Assembly (NCBI RefSeq): GCF_011516925.1
Contig: NZ_WOTG01000001.1
Span: 124,001 to 188,000 of the forward strand
Length of the DNA stretch: 64,000 bases
Direction of reading: 5' to 3'
Source of the DNA: Acetobacter fabarum
Lineage (GTDB): Bacteria; Pseudomonadota; Alphaproteobacteria; Acetobacterales; Acetobacteraceae
Part shown: one piece after another, positions 19,040-30,390 of the stretch
How the letters are laid out: every line of letters begins with the position of its first letter
Position numbering within the stretch: position 1 is the stretch's first letter
Program-made: the position numbers and the translations under genes
Notes under the pieces: model-generated
Databases searched by the model: none
What the model saw: the letters and a program-made list of their open reading frames with translations, nothing else
What the model was told of the DNA's origin: nothing

Positions 19040-22000
19040 TCAGGCCATTTCACGCTCACACAGGTTAGCAAGTTCACGCAGCACCTTACGGGCAAGGTCA
19101 ATCCGCTGCACGTTGGTCAATTCCCGCACAACAGCCATTTTATGGTCTGGCCGCAGACGGACCACCCCATCTTTCCAGCGGCCCATCCACTGCACAAGGC
19201 CACCGGGGTTGGCAAAGCTGTTGTTGCGGAACTGGAGCACCATACCCTTGGGGCCAGCCTCCACCCGCTCCACGCCCGTCTGCCTGCAAAGTCTTTTAAG
19301 ATCAACAATATCGAGCAGGTTTTTAACTTCCTCGGGAACCGTGCCAAAACGGTCCACCAGTTCTGCCTCCATAGCCTCCAGCTCAGCATCAGACGCCAGA
19401 GCACTGATTCTACGGTAAAGTCCCAGACGCACTGGCAGGTCAGGCACATATGCATCGGGGATAAGGACGGGCAGCCCCATAACAATATTGGGGGTCCAGT
19501 CCCGGTCGTTTTCCGTACTCCGCCCCTTGTCGCTACGCAGGTCGGCTACGGCGTCTTCCAGCATCTGCTGGTACAACTCAATGCCCACCTCACGCACATG
19601 GCCGGACTGCTGGTCCCCCAGCAGGTTGCCCGCACCACGCAGGTCCAGATCGTGCGAGGCCAGCGTAAAGCCAGCACCCAGTGTGTCGAGCGTCTGCATG
19701 ACCTCAAGCCGCTTTTCCGCCGAAGCGGACAATGTGTGTGTCTGCGGCCATGTGAGGTACGCGTAGCCACGCTGCTTGCCACGCCCCACACGCCCACGGA
19801 GCTGGTAAAGCTGGCCAAGGCCAAACATATCGGCCCGGTGGATGATCAACGTGTTAACCGCAGGCATATCCAGCCCGCTTTCCACAATATTGGTGGAGAG
19901 CAGGATGTCGTATTGCCCATCGGAGAACTCGGTCATCACCCGTTCCAGCTCCGTGGGGGACAGGCGGCCGTGGGCCTGTACCAGCCGGGCATCGGGTACA
20001 ATGCTGCTCAGGCGTTCAGCCAGCTGGTCCAGGTCTTCAATTCTGGGGGCTACGCAAAAAATCTGCCCGCCGCGGAAGCGCTCACGCTGAATGGCCTCGC
20101 GGATTACCACGCTGTCAAACGGCATAATGAAGGTCCGCACGGCAAGGCGGTCCGTAGGCGGCGTTGCAATAAGGCTCATCTCCCGCACACCGGAGAGCGA
20201 GAGCTGGAGTGTGCGGGGCAAAGGTGTGGCGGAGAGGGTGAGCACATGCACATCCTCACGCAGGGCCTTCAGCTTTTCCTTATGCGAGACGCCAAAGTGC
20301 TGCTCTTCATCAATAATCAGCAGTTCGAGGGCTGCGAACTTGATTGTCTTGGCCAGCAGAGCATGGGTGCCGATCACCACATTCACGCTACCATCGGCCA
20401 GCCCCTTGCGGACCTCCGTGGCTTCCTTGCCTGTTACCATGCGTGAAAGCTGGGCCACCTTGATGGGGAAGCCCTCAAAACGCGCGGCAAAAGTACGGTA
20501 GTGCTGGCGGGCCAGCAGGGTGGTGGGCACAACCACGGCCACCTGCCCGCCGGACATGGCGGCAACAAACGCAGCCCGCAGGGCAACCTCAGTTTTGCCA
20601 AAGCCCACATCCCCACACACCAGCCGGTCCATGGGGCGGCCGGAGGACATATCCTCCAGCACATCGGTAATGGCACGGGACTGGTCCTCTGTTTCCACAA
20701 AGGGGAAGCGGGCACAGAACTCGTCCCACATTCCTTCGGGCGGGAGCAGTTCAGGCGCCTCCTTGAGCGCTCGGGCCGCTGCGGTGCGAATAAGCTCACC
20801 CGCCATATCGCGGATGCGGCTTTTCATCTGCGATTTGCGGTTCTGCCAGGCGACCCCGCCCAGACGGTCGAGCGATACCCCGGCCTGATCCGAGCCAAAC
20901 CGGCTGAGCAGTTCAATATTTTCTACCGGCAGGTAGAGCTTTTCCCCACCATCGTACAACAGGCGCAGGCAGTCATGCGGGGCCACGCCTACGCTCACTG
21001 TTTCCAGCCCGTCATACCGGCCTATGCCGTAGTCCTGATGAACAATCAGATCCCCCGCAGACAGTTCACTGGCCTCGGCAATCAGTTCATCTGCGCGGCG
21101 GCGGCGGCGTGGTGGGCGGCCTATGCGCTCGCCCAGCAGGTCCTGCTCGGATACAAACGCCACATCCTCGGCCACAAACCCACGTTCCAACCCAAGGGTC
21201 AGCAGCCCTACGGGGCCAGCCTTGGCCTTGCTCGCCTGCTCCCATGTCTCAAACGTATCTGTCGCCACACCGTGTTCACGCAGCAGCACGCCAATCCGCT
21301 CGCGCGAGCCTTTGCTCCATGCGGCCACATAGGTCCGGCGTTTAACCTGCGCCCATTCCCGCACCTGCTCGCCCAGCAGGGTAAACACCTGCTCGCGCTG
21401 CGCACCCGGCACGATCTTGGAGAACATTTTTCCCGGTCTGCCGCCCACATCCATGCCCTCCGCACCATCAGGCTGCGCATAGGGGCTGAATGCCACGGCA
21501 GGCAGGCGGGCAATGGAGGCTTCCCACCCTTTAAGGTCCATGTAGAGCAGGTGTGGTGGTAACGGGCGGTAAGGTGTTTCCCCCTCCCGCACCGGCATTT
21601 TGCGGGCTTGATAATGGTCGGCAATCATATCCAGCCGGGCGGCCAGAACGTCTTCCACCTGATAATCGAGCGAGAGTGCGGCACCGGGTAGGTAGTCGAA
21701 CAGGGTTTCCATCTGCTCATGGAACAGAGGCAGCCAATGTTCGATTCCGGGGTAGCGCCGTCCGTCGGAAATATGTTCGTACAGGGGGTCGGACGCCGCG
21801 GCGGGGCCAAACGCATCCCGCCAGCCGGTGCGGAACAGGGAAATACTGGCCGCATCGAGCGAAAATTCCGAAACCGGGCAGAGCACCAACCCGTCCCGCT
21901 TGTCGGTCGAGCGCTGGGTGCCGGGGTCGAAGGCGCGGATGTTCTCCACCTCATCCCCAAACAGATCAAGGCGTACAGGCTCGGGCGCACCTGCGGGGTA

Positions 22001-22516
22001 CAGGTCAAAAATACCGCCGCGTGTTGCAAATTCCCCTGCCTCCATCACCGTATCGGTACGGGTGTAGCCATTGGCGATCAGCAGTTCGATCAGCAGGGAC
22101 TGGTCAAGGCTTTCCCCCGTGCGGATAGTGAGAGACTGCCCCTTGAAGGTCTTGCGCGGAGCCACGCGCTGGATTGCGCCGTTAACCGTGGTCAGCACAA
22201 GGCGCGGCTTACCCCCCGAGGGTTCGAGCAGGCGGGTCAGTGTGGCCACCCGTTCGGCCACGATTGTCGGGTTGGGCGAAACCCGGTCGTATGGCAGGCA
22301 GTCCCATGCGGGAAAACGCAGCACGTCCACATCGGCCGCAACAAAAGCCAGCGTTTCGGCCAGCCGCGCCATGGAGGCATCGTTGCGGGCTATGTGCAGC
22401 AAAGGCCCCTTATGCTCACGCGCGCGCCGGGCAAGCAAAAGGGCATCGTACCCCTCCGGCACGCCCCAAATAGTGGCAATCCGACGGTCTGGTGCTGCAC
22501 CTGTGTTTGCTGTCAT
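19040..22516 (-). CDS. mfd: Transcription-repair coupling factor Mfd
   Basis: 1158 residues. Mfd removes stalled RNA polymerase and recruits UvrA. In order: a UvrB-homology N-terminal region (to about 330), the RNA-polymerase-interacting domain (about 480-545, GDLIVHQDYGIGRYDG), and the SF2 translocase with Walker A GDVGFGKTEVALRA near 645 and the DEEQ box LIIDEEQHFGVSHKEKLK. TRG motifs follow, and the C-terminal autoinhibitory domain is about 1000-1150. The ATG at 22516 is preferred; an ATG 25 codons upstream would add a basic tail. It sits 50 bp downstream of sdhE on the same strand. Confidence 0.96.
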   Translation of the reverse strand: MTANTGAAPDRRIATIWGVPEGYDALLLARRAREHKGPLLHIARNDASMARLAETLAFVAADVDVLRFPAWDCLPYDRVSPNPTIVAERVATLTRLLEPSGGKPRLVLTTVNGAIQRVAPRKTFKGQSLTIRTGESLDQSLLIELLIANGYTRTDTVMEAGEFATRGGIFDLYPAGAPEPVRLDLFGDEVENIRAFDPGTQRSTDKRDGLVLCPVSEFSLDAASISLFRTGWRDAFGPAAASDPLYEHISDGRRYPGIEHWLPLFHEQMETLFDYLPGAALSLDYQVEDVLAARLDMIADHYQARKMPVREGETPYRPLPPHLLYMDLKGWEASIARLPAVAFSPYAQPDGAEGMDVGGRPGKMFSKIVPGAQREQVFTLLGEQVREWAQVKRRTYVAAWSKGSRERIGVLLREHGVATDTFETWEQASKAKAGPVGLLTLGLERGFVAEDVAFVSEQDLLGERIGRPPRRRRRADELIAEASELSAGDLIVHQDYGIGRYDGLETVSVGVAPHDCLRLLYDGGEKLYLPVENIELLSRFGSDQAGVSLDRLGGVAWQNRKSQMKSRIRDMAGELIRTAAARALKEAPELLPPEGMWDEFCARFPFVETEDQSRAITDVLEDMSSGRPMDRLVCGDVGFGKTEVALRAAFVAAMSGGQVAVVVPTTLLARQHYRTFAARFEGFPIKVAQLSRMVTGKEATEVRKGLADGSVNVVIGTHALLAKTIKFAALELLIIDEEQHFGVSHKEKLKALREDVHVLTLSATPLPRTLQLSLSGVREMSLIATPPTDRLAVRTFIMPFDSVVIREAIQRERFRGGQIFCVAPRIEDLDQLAERLSSIVPDARLVQAHGRLSPTELERVMTEFSDGQYDILLSTNIVESGLDMPAVNTLIIHRADMFGLGQLYQLRGRVGRGKQRGYAYLTWPQTHTLSASAEKRLEVMQTLDTLGAGFTLASHDLDLRGAGNLLGDQQSGHVREVGIELYQQMLEDAVADLRSDKGRSTENDRDWTPNIVMGLPVLIPDAYVPDLPVRLGLYRRISALASDAELEAMEAELVDRFGTVPEEVKNLLDIVDLKRLCRQTGVERVEAGPKGMVLQFRNNSFANPGGLVQWMGRWKDGVVRLRPDHKMAVVRELTNVQRIDLARKVLRELANLCEREMA

Positions 22517-22566
22517 AGGCCCTGTTTCTCTTGTCCTGCCTGCTCTTCCCTTACGGAAAGAAAATT

Positions 22567-22896
22567 TTATTTTCCGCACCTTGCGCGGCATGCCTCAACC
22601 ATGCGCCGCAACATGGGGGTTGCTTTTTCCTCCGGCAAGGGCAGACGGCCAAACAGCCAGTCGGTCAGGTCGGGGTCGGGCATTTCGAGTATGGATTCCA
22701 TGTCCGCCAGTTCTGCGGCGTTCAGGCTATCCGCTGTATCCTCCACAAAACCACCGATCAGAATATCGGTCTCAAACGTGCCGCGATGGTTGGCACGGAA
22801 CTTGAGCCGCCGACGGCGGGCCGCCAGAGGTTCTTCCTCCCCGGCAGGTGCATTGGAGGGAAGCGTGTGCGAAGACGTTGTAAAATTGTGTTGCAT
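22567..22896 (-). CDS. sdhE: Succinate dehydrogenase flavinylation factor SdhE
   Basis: 109 residues. It carries the RGxxE motif needed for covalent FAD attachment (Arg38-Gly39-Thr40-Phe41-Glu42), preceded by an arginine-rich block, and the helix-bundle motif LPDPDLTDWL-like segment (MPDPDLTDWLFG, about 72-83). SdhE helps load FAD onto the SdhA subunit. The N-terminal extension of about 25 residues is longer than in enteric SdhE. Upstream of mfd on the same strand and divergent from recG, the usual alphaproteobacterial arrangement. Confidence 0.92.
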   Translation of the reverse strand: MQHNFTTSSHTLPSNAPAGEEEPLAARRRRLKFRANHRGTFETDILIGGFVEDTADSLNAAELADMESILEMPDPDLTDWLFGRLPLPEEKATPMLRRMVEACRARCGK

Positions 22897-22964
22897 GGCG
22901 TTGCTGTCCTATACCGGGGCTGTTCCTGTCTGTCAGCCTGCAAACAGAGGCCTGTATACCGTCC

Positions 22965-25112
22965 GTGTCCAGCCCCCCATCCTTCACATCCGCTTCGGTT
23001 CCGCAATGGGCAAACGTGCCTGCCCTGCAGGCCCTGACCGCCCCGCTCGACAGCCTGAGCGGCGTTAATGTCGCCCGCTCGCGGCTTTTGGCCAGAATTG
23101 CCGGTGGGTCCCGGGTCACGGACCTGCTGTTCTGCCTGCCCGAAAGTGTAACGGACAGGCGGCTGCGCCCATCTGTGGCACAACTCAGGGCTGACACAAT
23201 TGCAACAGTTTGCGGCACGGTGCAGGACCTGCGCGCCCCTGCCCCGCGCACACGCCAACCGTGGCGGGCCACACTCTCGGACGGGACCGGGCTGCTGGAA
23301 ATTGCTTTTTTCTCCCCATGGCAGGCCAAACAGGCCACCACCGGAGCGGAGATTGCCGTATCGGGCAAAATCGAACGGTTTGGTGAGCGGCTGTGCATGA
23401 CCTCGCCCGACTACCTGCTTCCCGCCCGCCAGATTGAGCGCATCCCCCTGCTGGACCCGGTCTGGCCGCTGACTGCGGGCCTGTTTGCCGGGCAGGTCCG
23501 CCAAGCCATGACCACAGCGCTGGCCCTGCTCCCTCCGGACCTGCCCGAATGGCATGACCCAGCCCTGATTGCACAAAAAAACTGGCCCGATTTTGTCACC
23601 GCTCTCACATGGATGCACAGGCCAGACAGTATTCCCGACAGCCACATAGGCACCAACTGGCAGGCAGAACGCTCCCGCGCACAGACCCGTCTGGCCTGTG
23701 ACGAACTCCTGGCCGACCAGCTTGCCATGCGTATTGCCCAGCAGGCCATCCGTAGCCGCCCCGGCCGTAGCATGCAGGGCAATGGGCACCTGCAACAACA
23801 GGCTCTTGCCGCCTTTGGGCACCCGCTCACACACGGGCAGGCGCATGTGCTGCGCCAGATAGAGGCCGATATGGCCGCCCCCCACCGCATGAGCAGGCTC
23901 CTGCAAGGTGATGTGGGGGCAGGCAAAACACTGGTTGCCCTGCTGGCCATGCTCCGGGCGGTGGAGGCTGGCGCGCAGGCCGCCATTATGGCCCCGACCG
24001 AAATTCTGGCCCGCCAGCATGCTGCAACTTTTACGCGCCTGTCCCCCGTGCCGGTTGCGTTTTTATGCAGTTCGGTCAAAGGCAAGGCCCGCAAGCAGGC
24101 TCTGGCAGATATGGCGGACGGCACAGCCAAGCTGGTGGTCGGCACCCATGCGCTGGTGCAGGAGAGCGTAAAATTTGCAGACCTCGGGCTGGCCGTAGTG
24201 GATGAGCAGCACCGCTTTGGCGTGGACCAGCGCCTGACACTGGTAGAAAAAGGCCACAAGGCGGATATGCTGGTCATGACCGCAACCCCCATACCGCGCA
24301 CCCTGCTGCTCACCCAGTTTGGGGATATGCAGGTCAGCCGTCTGGAGGGCAAACCATCTGGCCGCAAGCCTATCCGCACCTCCCTGCACAGCCTGAGCAC
24401 CATGGACGATGTGCTTGACGGCATTAGCCGCGCCCTTGATGCCGGGGCACAGATATTCTGGGTCTGCCCGCTTGTGTCCGAGAGCGAAGCGCTCGACATT
24501 GCGGCAGCCGAAGCCCGGCAGGCCGCTCTGATCGACCGGTTTGGTGATCTGGTGGGCATCGCCCACGGGCGGCAGGACACAAACACGCGCGAACAGGCCC
24601 TGCAGGATTTTGCCAACGGCCGCACCCGTATTCTGGTCGCCACAACCGTAATCGAAGTCGGGGTGGATGTGCCCAGTGCAACCATCATGGTCATTGAGCA
24701 TGCCGAACGCTTTGGCCTTGCCCAGCTCCACCAGTTGCGCGGGCGCGTGGGCCGGGGGGCCAAGGCCTCTTACTGCCTGATGCTGCATGATGCCGGACTG
24801 GGGCAGACAGCCCGCCGCCGACTAGCCTGCCTGCGCGAGACGGAAGATGGTTTTTTGATCGCGGATGAGGACTTTCGCCTACGCGGCGGGGGGGAAGCGA
24901 CAGGCCGCAGGCAGTCGGGCCTACCCGAATACCGCATGGCCCCGGAAATTCTGGTTGACCTGCTGCTCGACACCGCCCACGCCGAAGCCCAGCGTATTCT
25001 GCCCGACACAGGGGCCAGACCAACCGGCACCTATCGGCTCCCGGCCTCGGCCCGTGTGCTGCTTACCCTTTTTGGCAAGGCGGATGCCTCCCGCATTTTT
25101 AGCGGCGGTTAA
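22965..25112 (+). CDS. recG: ATP-dependent DNA helicase RecG
   Basis: 715 residues. RecG remodels stalled replication forks and Holliday junctions. An N-terminal wedge (OB-fold) domain spans about 60-165, followed by the helicase core with Walker A GDVGAGKTLVALLA near 312, the DEQH box VVDEQHRFGVDQR near 410, and TATPIPRTL. Motif VI QLRGRVGRG lies near 590. The start is GTG at 22965; an in-frame GTG about 17 codons later is an alternative. It is divergent from sdhE with 68 bp between starts. Confidence 0.95.
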   Translation: MSSPPSFTSASVPQWANVPALQALTAPLDSLSGVNVARSRLLARIAGGSRVTDLLFCLPESVTDRRLRPSVAQLRADTIATVCGTVQDLRAPAPRTRQPWRATLSDGTGLLEIAFFSPWQAKQATTGAEIAVSGKIERFGERLCMTSPDYLLPARQIERIPLLDPVWPLTAGLFAGQVRQAMTTALALLPPDLPEWHDPALIAQKNWPDFVTALTWMHRPDSIPDSHIGTNWQAERSRAQTRLACDELLADQLAMRIAQQAIRSRPGRSMQGNGHLQQQALAAFGHPLTHGQAHVLRQIEADMAAPHRMSRLLQGDVGAGKTLVALLAMLRAVEAGAQAAIMAPTEILARQHAATFTRLSPVPVAFLCSSVKGKARKQALADMADGTAKLVVGTHALVQESVKFADLGLAVVDEQHRFGVDQRLTLVEKGHKADMLVMTATPIPRTLLLTQFGDMQVSRLEGKPSGRKPIRTSLHSLSTMDDVLDGISRALDAGAQIFWVCPLVSESEALDIAAAEARQAALIDRFGDLVGIAHGRQDTNTREQALQDFANGRTRILVATTVIEVGVDVPSATIMVIEHAERFGLAQLHQLRGRVGRGAKASYCLMLHDAGLGQTARRRLACLRETEDGFLIADEDFRLRGGGEATGRRQSGLPEYRMAPEILVDLLLDTAHAEAQRILPDTGARPTGTYRLPASARVLLTLFGKADASRIFSGG

Positions 25113-25154
25113 GGCGCACCCACCACGCGGGCAAGCGGTGCGCCACCGCTGGCA

Positions 25155-25763
25155 TCACACGCCTGTGGTGGCCTCCAGCCATGCCCGGACCTGCCCTTCC
25201 GGGTCCGCGTGCTGGGTAAAGGCGGATACGGCCGAAACGCAATCCGCCCCGGCGGCAAGGCACAGCGGCGCACGCTCCAGCGTTATGCCGCCAATGGCAA
25301 CCAGTGGCATGGTGCCGATACGCTGCTTCCACTCATGCAGTTTGTCCACACCTTGCGGGCCGAACGCCATTTTTTTGAGCCGGGTTTCCCATATCGGCCC
25401 CAGCGCCACATAGTCGGGGGTCAGGCCCAGAGCACGCTCCAGTTCCTCCGGGCAATGCGTGCTTATGCCCACGCGCAGGCCTGCTTTGCGAATAGCCGGC
25501 ATGTCTGCCGTATCCAGATCTTCCTGCCCCAGATGGATGTAGGAAATTCCCTCCTCCAGCGCGAGCTGCCAAAAGTCGTTCAGCACCAGACAAACGTCAT
25601 GCTCTGCCGCGTATGTGCGCGCCAGACGAACCTGTGCGCGCAGTTCCTCCTCCGGCAGGTCCTTGAGCCGTAGCTGAATAAAACGCGCACCCGCAGCGCC
25701 AAGGCGCTTGACCCACTGGGCGTGATCCACAACCGGGTAGAACTTCTGTGGTAGTGCGCTCAT
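25155..25763 (-). CDS. thiE: Thiamine-phosphate synthase ThiE
   Basis: 202 residues. ThiE joins the thiazole phosphate and HMP pyrophosphate to give thiamine phosphate. TIM-barrel markers: FIQLRLKD (residues 28-35), [47 protein letters not shown] and VAIGGIT. Family length. Last gene of the thiO-thiS-thiG-thiE operon; its ATG overlaps the thiG stop by 3 bp. The genes for the pyrimidine branch (thiC, thiD) are not in the window. Confidence 0.93.
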   Translation of the reverse strand: MSALPQKFYPVVDHAQWVKRLGAAGARFIQLRLKDLPEEELRAQVRLARTYAAEHDVCLVLNDFWQLALEEGISYIHLGQEDLDTADMPAIRKAGLRVGISTHCPEELERALGLTPDYVALGPIWETRLKKMAFGPQGVDKLHEWKQRIGTMPLVAIGGITLERAPLCLAAGADCVSAVSAFTQHADPEGQVRAWLEATTGV

Positions 25764-26536
25764 CCCAAAAATGCCTTTCCTGCAACGGGGGTGGATGGGG
25801 CAGCCATATCGCGCGCTTCCATCGGGTCGGCCATACGTGCCAGCATACCGGCCTGCACAGCCAGACCAAAAGCCTGCGCCATGCGCACAGGGTCCCCCGC
25901 CTTGGCTACGGCAGTGTTGATCAGCACGGCATCATACCCCAGTTCCAACGCCTGAGCGGCGTGGGAGGGCACACCAATACCTGCATCCACCACCAGCGGC
26001 ACGGAGGGAAAATGTGCCCGCATGGCCCGCAGGCCAAACAGGTTGTTCAACCCCTTGCCCGAGCCTATGGGCGCCCCCCACGGCATAAGCACCTCGCACC
26101 CTGCGGCTAGCAGACGCTCGGCCACCACAAGGTCTTCCGTGGTGTAGGGGAAAACCTTAAAGCCTTCCTCGTTCAAAATCCGTGCGGCTTCCACCAGCCC
26201 GAACACGTCGGGCTGGAGTGTATCGGCCTCACCGATCACCTCAAGCTTGATCCAGTCCGTGCCAAACACCTCGCGCGCCATGTGCGCGGTTGTTACGGCC
26301 TCCTTGACCGTGTGGCACCCTGCCGTGTTGGGCAGAACGGGCACACCCAGCTCATGCACCAAAGACCAGAACGCCTGCCCGGCCCGCTCCCCCGCGGACT
26401 CGCGGCGCAGGGATACGGTCAACACCCCCGGACGCGCGGCCAGAACGGCATCGCGCAGGATTTCGGGGGATGGGTACTGCGCTGTGCCCAGCATAAGGGC
26501 GGAGGAGAGTGCCTGCCCGTAAAATAACGCCGTCAT
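25760..26536 (-). CDS. thiG: Thiazole synthase ThiG
   Basis: 258-residue TIM-barrel enzyme that builds the thiamine thiazole from deoxyxylulose 5-phosphate, dehydroglycine and ThiS thiocarboxylate. Visible family segments are [14 protein letters not shown] (residues 89-102), [16 protein letters not shown] (with the active lysine), [17 protein letters not shown] and [19 protein letters not shown]. It starts 5 bp after thiS and overlaps thiE by 4 bp, so the operon is tightly coupled. Confidence 0.95.
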   Translation of the reverse strand: MTALFYGQALSSALMLGTAQYPSPEILRDAVLAARPGVLTVSLRRESAGERAGQAFWSLVHELGVPVLPNTAGCHTVKEAVTTAHMAREVFGTDWIKLEVIGEADTLQPDVFGLVEAARILNEEGFKVFPYTTEDLVVAERLLAAGCEVLMPWGAPIGSGKGLNNLFGLRAMRAHFPSVPLVVDAGIGVPSHAAQALELGYDAVLINTAVAKAGDPVRMAQAFGLAVQAGMLARMADPMEARDMAAPSTPVAGKAFLG

Positions 26537-26541
26537 GCTTT

Positions 26542-26739
26542 TTACCCCCCCTGCATGGGGGCGACAATTTCCACCCGCGCACCGGCTGCGAGTGCTGCAC
26601 GCTCGCGCTCGGTTTTTGGCACAAACTGCCCATTCAGCGCGGTGGCAATCCGTGCACCGGCGTATCCCAGCTCATCAATTAACCCTGCCAGGGTTGTGGC
26701 GGACACGTCCTGTGCCTCGTCATTGACGGTTATTTTCAT
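26542..26739 (-). CDS. thiS: Sulfur carrier protein ThiS
   Basis: 65-residue ubiquitin-like protein ending in the Gly-Gly tail (PMQGG) that is thiocarboxylated to carry sulfur for the thiazole ring. It begins [11 protein letters not shown], typical of ThiS. It lies between thiO (20 bp upstream) and thiG (5 bp downstream). Confidence 0.94.
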   Translation of the reverse strand: MKITVNDEAQDVSATTLAGLIDELGYAGARIATALNGQFVPKTERERAALAAGARVEIVAPMQGG

Positions 26740-26759
26740 CGGGCATTACTCCTTGGGGT

Positions 26760-27728
26760 TTAGGACCCAAAAACCAGATCTGCGGCCTCCCGTGCCCGAG
26801 CGGGGGAGAGCAGAAAACCATGGCGGTACATGCCATTAACATAAATATGCTGCCCCTGCCGCACCACACGGGGCATGTTATCGGGGTAGGATGGGCGCAG
26901 GCCTGTTCCCATTTCCAGAATTTCCGCTTCGGCAAAGCCGGGGTGCAGGGTCCATGCGGAATTGAGCAGCTCCATCATGGAGCGTACGGTCATGCCGCCT
27001 GCATTCTCACTTTCCACCATGGTCGCACCGACCATGAACACATGGTTATCACGCGGCACAATGTAAACCGGAATACGTGGGTGCAGCATGCGCACGGGGC
27101 GGTGCAGAATAACATCCGGGCAATGGAGCAGCAGCATTTCGCCACGAACACCGCGCAGGTGGTCGAGTTGATCCCTTACCCTCAGGCCCGTGCAGTCCAC
27201 CACCCAGTCAAACCCGGCCTCATCCGGGGCTGGCTCGGGAGCCACCAGAACCTGCCCCCCCATCTGCTCCAGCGCATGGGCCAGTGCAGGCAGAGCCTTG
27301 CGTGGGTCCACATGCCCTTCATCCGCAAAAAACAGGCCTTTTTGAAAACGCCCGGCAAGGTCCGGCTCCAACCGTGCAATGTCAGCCTCACCCACGGTTT
27401 CGTAGTGCGAAGTACGCCGCCCGAAGCGGGCCAGTTCACCCACATCACGCGCGGGGGCCAGCACCAGACTGCCCTGCCGCACAACACCGGGAACATGGGT
27501 TGCCCACCAGTCCACCGAATCGACCGACTGGGCAGTAACTTCCGCCGGGGCCGATTCCGCCTCACACCATGGGGCCAGCATGCCGCCCGCCATCCACGAT
27601 GCACCAGCCCCGACCCGCTCCGCGCAGTCATACAGGGTTACAACCCCGCCACGCTCCGCGAGTGTTACGGCGGCGGTCAGCCCCGCCACACCAGCACCTT
27701 TTACCAGAATGCGCGGTTTGCCGTTCAT
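26760..27728 (-). CDS. thiO: Glycine oxidase-like FAD protein ThiO
   Basis: 322 residues. The N-terminal dinucleotide-binding motif is VKGAGVAGLTAAVTLAERG (residues 9-27). The C-terminal part has the FAD-contacting GLRPSYPDNMP and YVNGMYRHGFLLSPA expected of D-amino-acid-oxidase-like enzymes. ThiO oxidises glycine to the imine that ThiG uses. It heads the thiOSGE operon. The 106 bp upstream show no CTGAGA or other thi-box signature of a TPP riboswitch. Confidence 0.92.
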   Translation of the reverse strand: MNGKPRILVKGAGVAGLTAAVTLAERGGVVTLYDCAERVGAGASWMAGGMLAPWCEAESAPAEVTAQSVDSVDWWATHVPGVVRQGSLVLAPARDVGELARFGRRTSHYETVGEADIARLEPDLAGRFQKGLFFADEGHVDPRKALPALAHALEQMGGQVLVAPEPAPDEAGFDWVVDCTGLRVRDQLDHLRGVRGEMLLLHCPDVILHRPVRMLHPRIPVYIVPRDNHVFMVGATMVESENAGGMTVRSMMELLNSAWTLHPGFAEAEILEMGTGLRPSYPDNMPRVVRQGQHIYVNGMYRHGFLLSPARAREAADLVFGS

Positions 27729-27834
27729 AAGCCCTGCTTTCCACTTCCTGACTGATATGCGCGCCTTAATGCGATACCTGCGTGTTATAACATACTCGGC
27801 GTAACTTTTAGCGCACCGCTCCAGCGTCTGCCAT

Positions 27835-28311
27835 TCACAAAAAACGAACCAGCAGCACCATAAGCAGACAACACTCCGTAACCGCCGTTACAATCCAGCG
27901 CACACCCATATAACCCGGCGGCACCCAGCCGCGCCGCCATGCCGCGCGCTCGGCCACGGCAACAAGCGCGAATGCAACTATCAACACGGCAATCCCGCCC
28001 AATGGTTGCCACATAAACCCCGTGCAGGCTGCAACCCAGCCCAGCAGGGCGGGCACAACACCCACCAGCAGACGCACATGGTCCGTGCGTGCAGCAGATG
28101 CCACAATAATGGTGCGTTCCATCTCCAGCGCCTGCCCCCAGTGCACCGCACCAATAAAGGAAAGGGAGATGGCCCCGTAAAACAGCTCGGCCATGAGCAG
28201 GTTGGGCACGGGAATGCGGGAATCGTAAAACACTATGGCGCATGTGCATAAGACATAGGGCACAACCCCTGCCAGCATCAGAACCACACCCAGAAACGGA
28301 AGCTTCTTCAT
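27835..28311 (-). CDS. DUF3429-family membrane protein
   Basis: 158 residues, about five hydrophobic segments, inner membrane. The start KKLPFLGVVLMLAGVVPYV, then FYGAISLSFIGAVHWG, fits the DUF3429 family (also seen as the C-terminal part of mitochondrial proteins). Function unknown. I chose the ATG at 28311; longer upstream starts add sequence without membrane character. It is divergent from eno, with 179 bp between the starts, and 106 bp upstream of thiO on the same strand. Confidence 0.8.
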   Translation of the reverse strand: MKKLPFLGVVLMLAGVVPYVLCTCAIVFYDSRIPVPNLLMAELFYGAISLSFIGAVHWGQALEMERTIIVASAARTDHVRLLVGVVPALLGWVAACTGFMWQPLGGIAVLIVAFALVAVAERAAWRRGWVPPGYMGVRWIVTAVTECCLLMVLLVRFL

Positions 28312-28472
28312 AGGGGAACAGACACCCTTTTCTCTGTATTTTCTTGTTCTCAGTGTTGACAGAAAAGCCCAAGACGCTGCCACTAGCAACCGCGTGGGGA
28401 AAAGCTCCATGCAGGTTGCGTCATAGATCAAGAATAAGAAACGACGGCACCGGCCCCAGCCAGTGCCACTGA

Positions 28473-29771
<1,299 letters not shown>

Positions 29772-29820
29772 AAACTGTGGCGCGGGTAGCCTGTTCTGCC
29801 CCTGTGCCACGCCAGATCAG

Positions 29821-29849
29821 GCCGGTCCCTTTTGGGGCCGGCTTTTTTT
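29821..29849 (+). terminator. Intrinsic terminator after eno
   Basis: Stem gccggtccc / ggggccggc (one wobble pair, 4-nt TTTT loop at 29830-29833 with minor overlap) followed by seven T, 50 bp downstream of the eno stop. Confidence 0.9.
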
Positions 29850-29948
29850 GTATGCAACGCCCTTCCCCATCTGGCGTAACATGGGCTACAGATTACTCTG
29901 TATTCATGTCTCTTGGTAACCACGACTCTGGCAAGGAGCTGACCAAAA

Positions 29949-30278
29949 GTGCAGATTGGCCGTTTCTTTCGCCGCGTTGTACGCGCCGTGGTGCCACCTT
30001 TGGCGTTTTTAAGCATTGCCGGTTACTTTGGCTGGAACGCCACACAGGGCGACCACGGCATGCAGGCCTACCAGCAGCAGCTTGGCCTGCTTGAACAGGC
30101 CAAACAGGCCCGTACAGATGCGCAGGCCGAACAGAACGCATGGAAGCGCCGCGTCAATGGCCTGCGTGAAAACACGCTGGATACAGATATTCTGGATGAA
30201 CGCGCCCGTGCCATGCTGAACATGGCCAACCGCAATGATGTGGTTATCCCCTACGACCGGCGCGATCCGCTTTTTTAA
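29949..30278 (+). CDS. ftsB: Septum formation initiator (FtsB/DivIC-like)
   Basis: 109 residues. One membrane-spanning segment near the N-terminus (about 12-28) is followed by a coiled-coil region rich in Gln, Glu, Ala (about 35-75) and the conserved ENTLDTDILDERARAMLNM motif of FtsB/DivIC proteins. It would join the divisome complex with FtsL and FtsQ. The start is GTG at 29949 preceded by GGAG. It directly follows eno, the standard alphaproteobacterial order, but a hairpin terminator separates them; the pyruvate dehydrogenase genes that often come next are not here. Confidence 0.88.
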   Translation: MQIGRFFRRVVRAVVPPLAFLSIAGYFGWNATQGDHGMQAYQQQLGLLEQAKQARTDAQAEQNAWKRRVNGLRENTLDTDILDERARAMLNMANRNDVVIPYDRRDPLF

Positions 30279-30335
30279 GCCGACCCAACATATATCCAAG
30301 CCGGGTTAACCGGGCGTGAGCCTGTATGCCCGCAT

Positions 30336-30367
30336 AAAAAAACGGCGCTCGATGGCGCCGTTTTTTT
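30336..30367. terminator. Bidirectional intrinsic terminator between ftsB and rpmG
   Basis: Perfect 8-bp stem aacggcgc / gcgccgtt with a 6-nt loop, with an A-run on the left and a T-run on the right, so it can end both the plus-strand ftsB transcript and the minus-strand rpmG transcript. Confidence 0.92.
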
Positions 30368-30390
30368 ATAAGATACCGATCTGGCCAGAA

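Noticed and set aside
27729-27834. TPP riboswitch before thiO
   Set aside because: The CTGAGA and later conserved elements are missing on the minus strand.
28356-28361. TTGACA as an eno promoter
   Set aside because: No acceptable -10 element at 16-18 bp (the bases there read gccact or similar), so I do not call a promoter.
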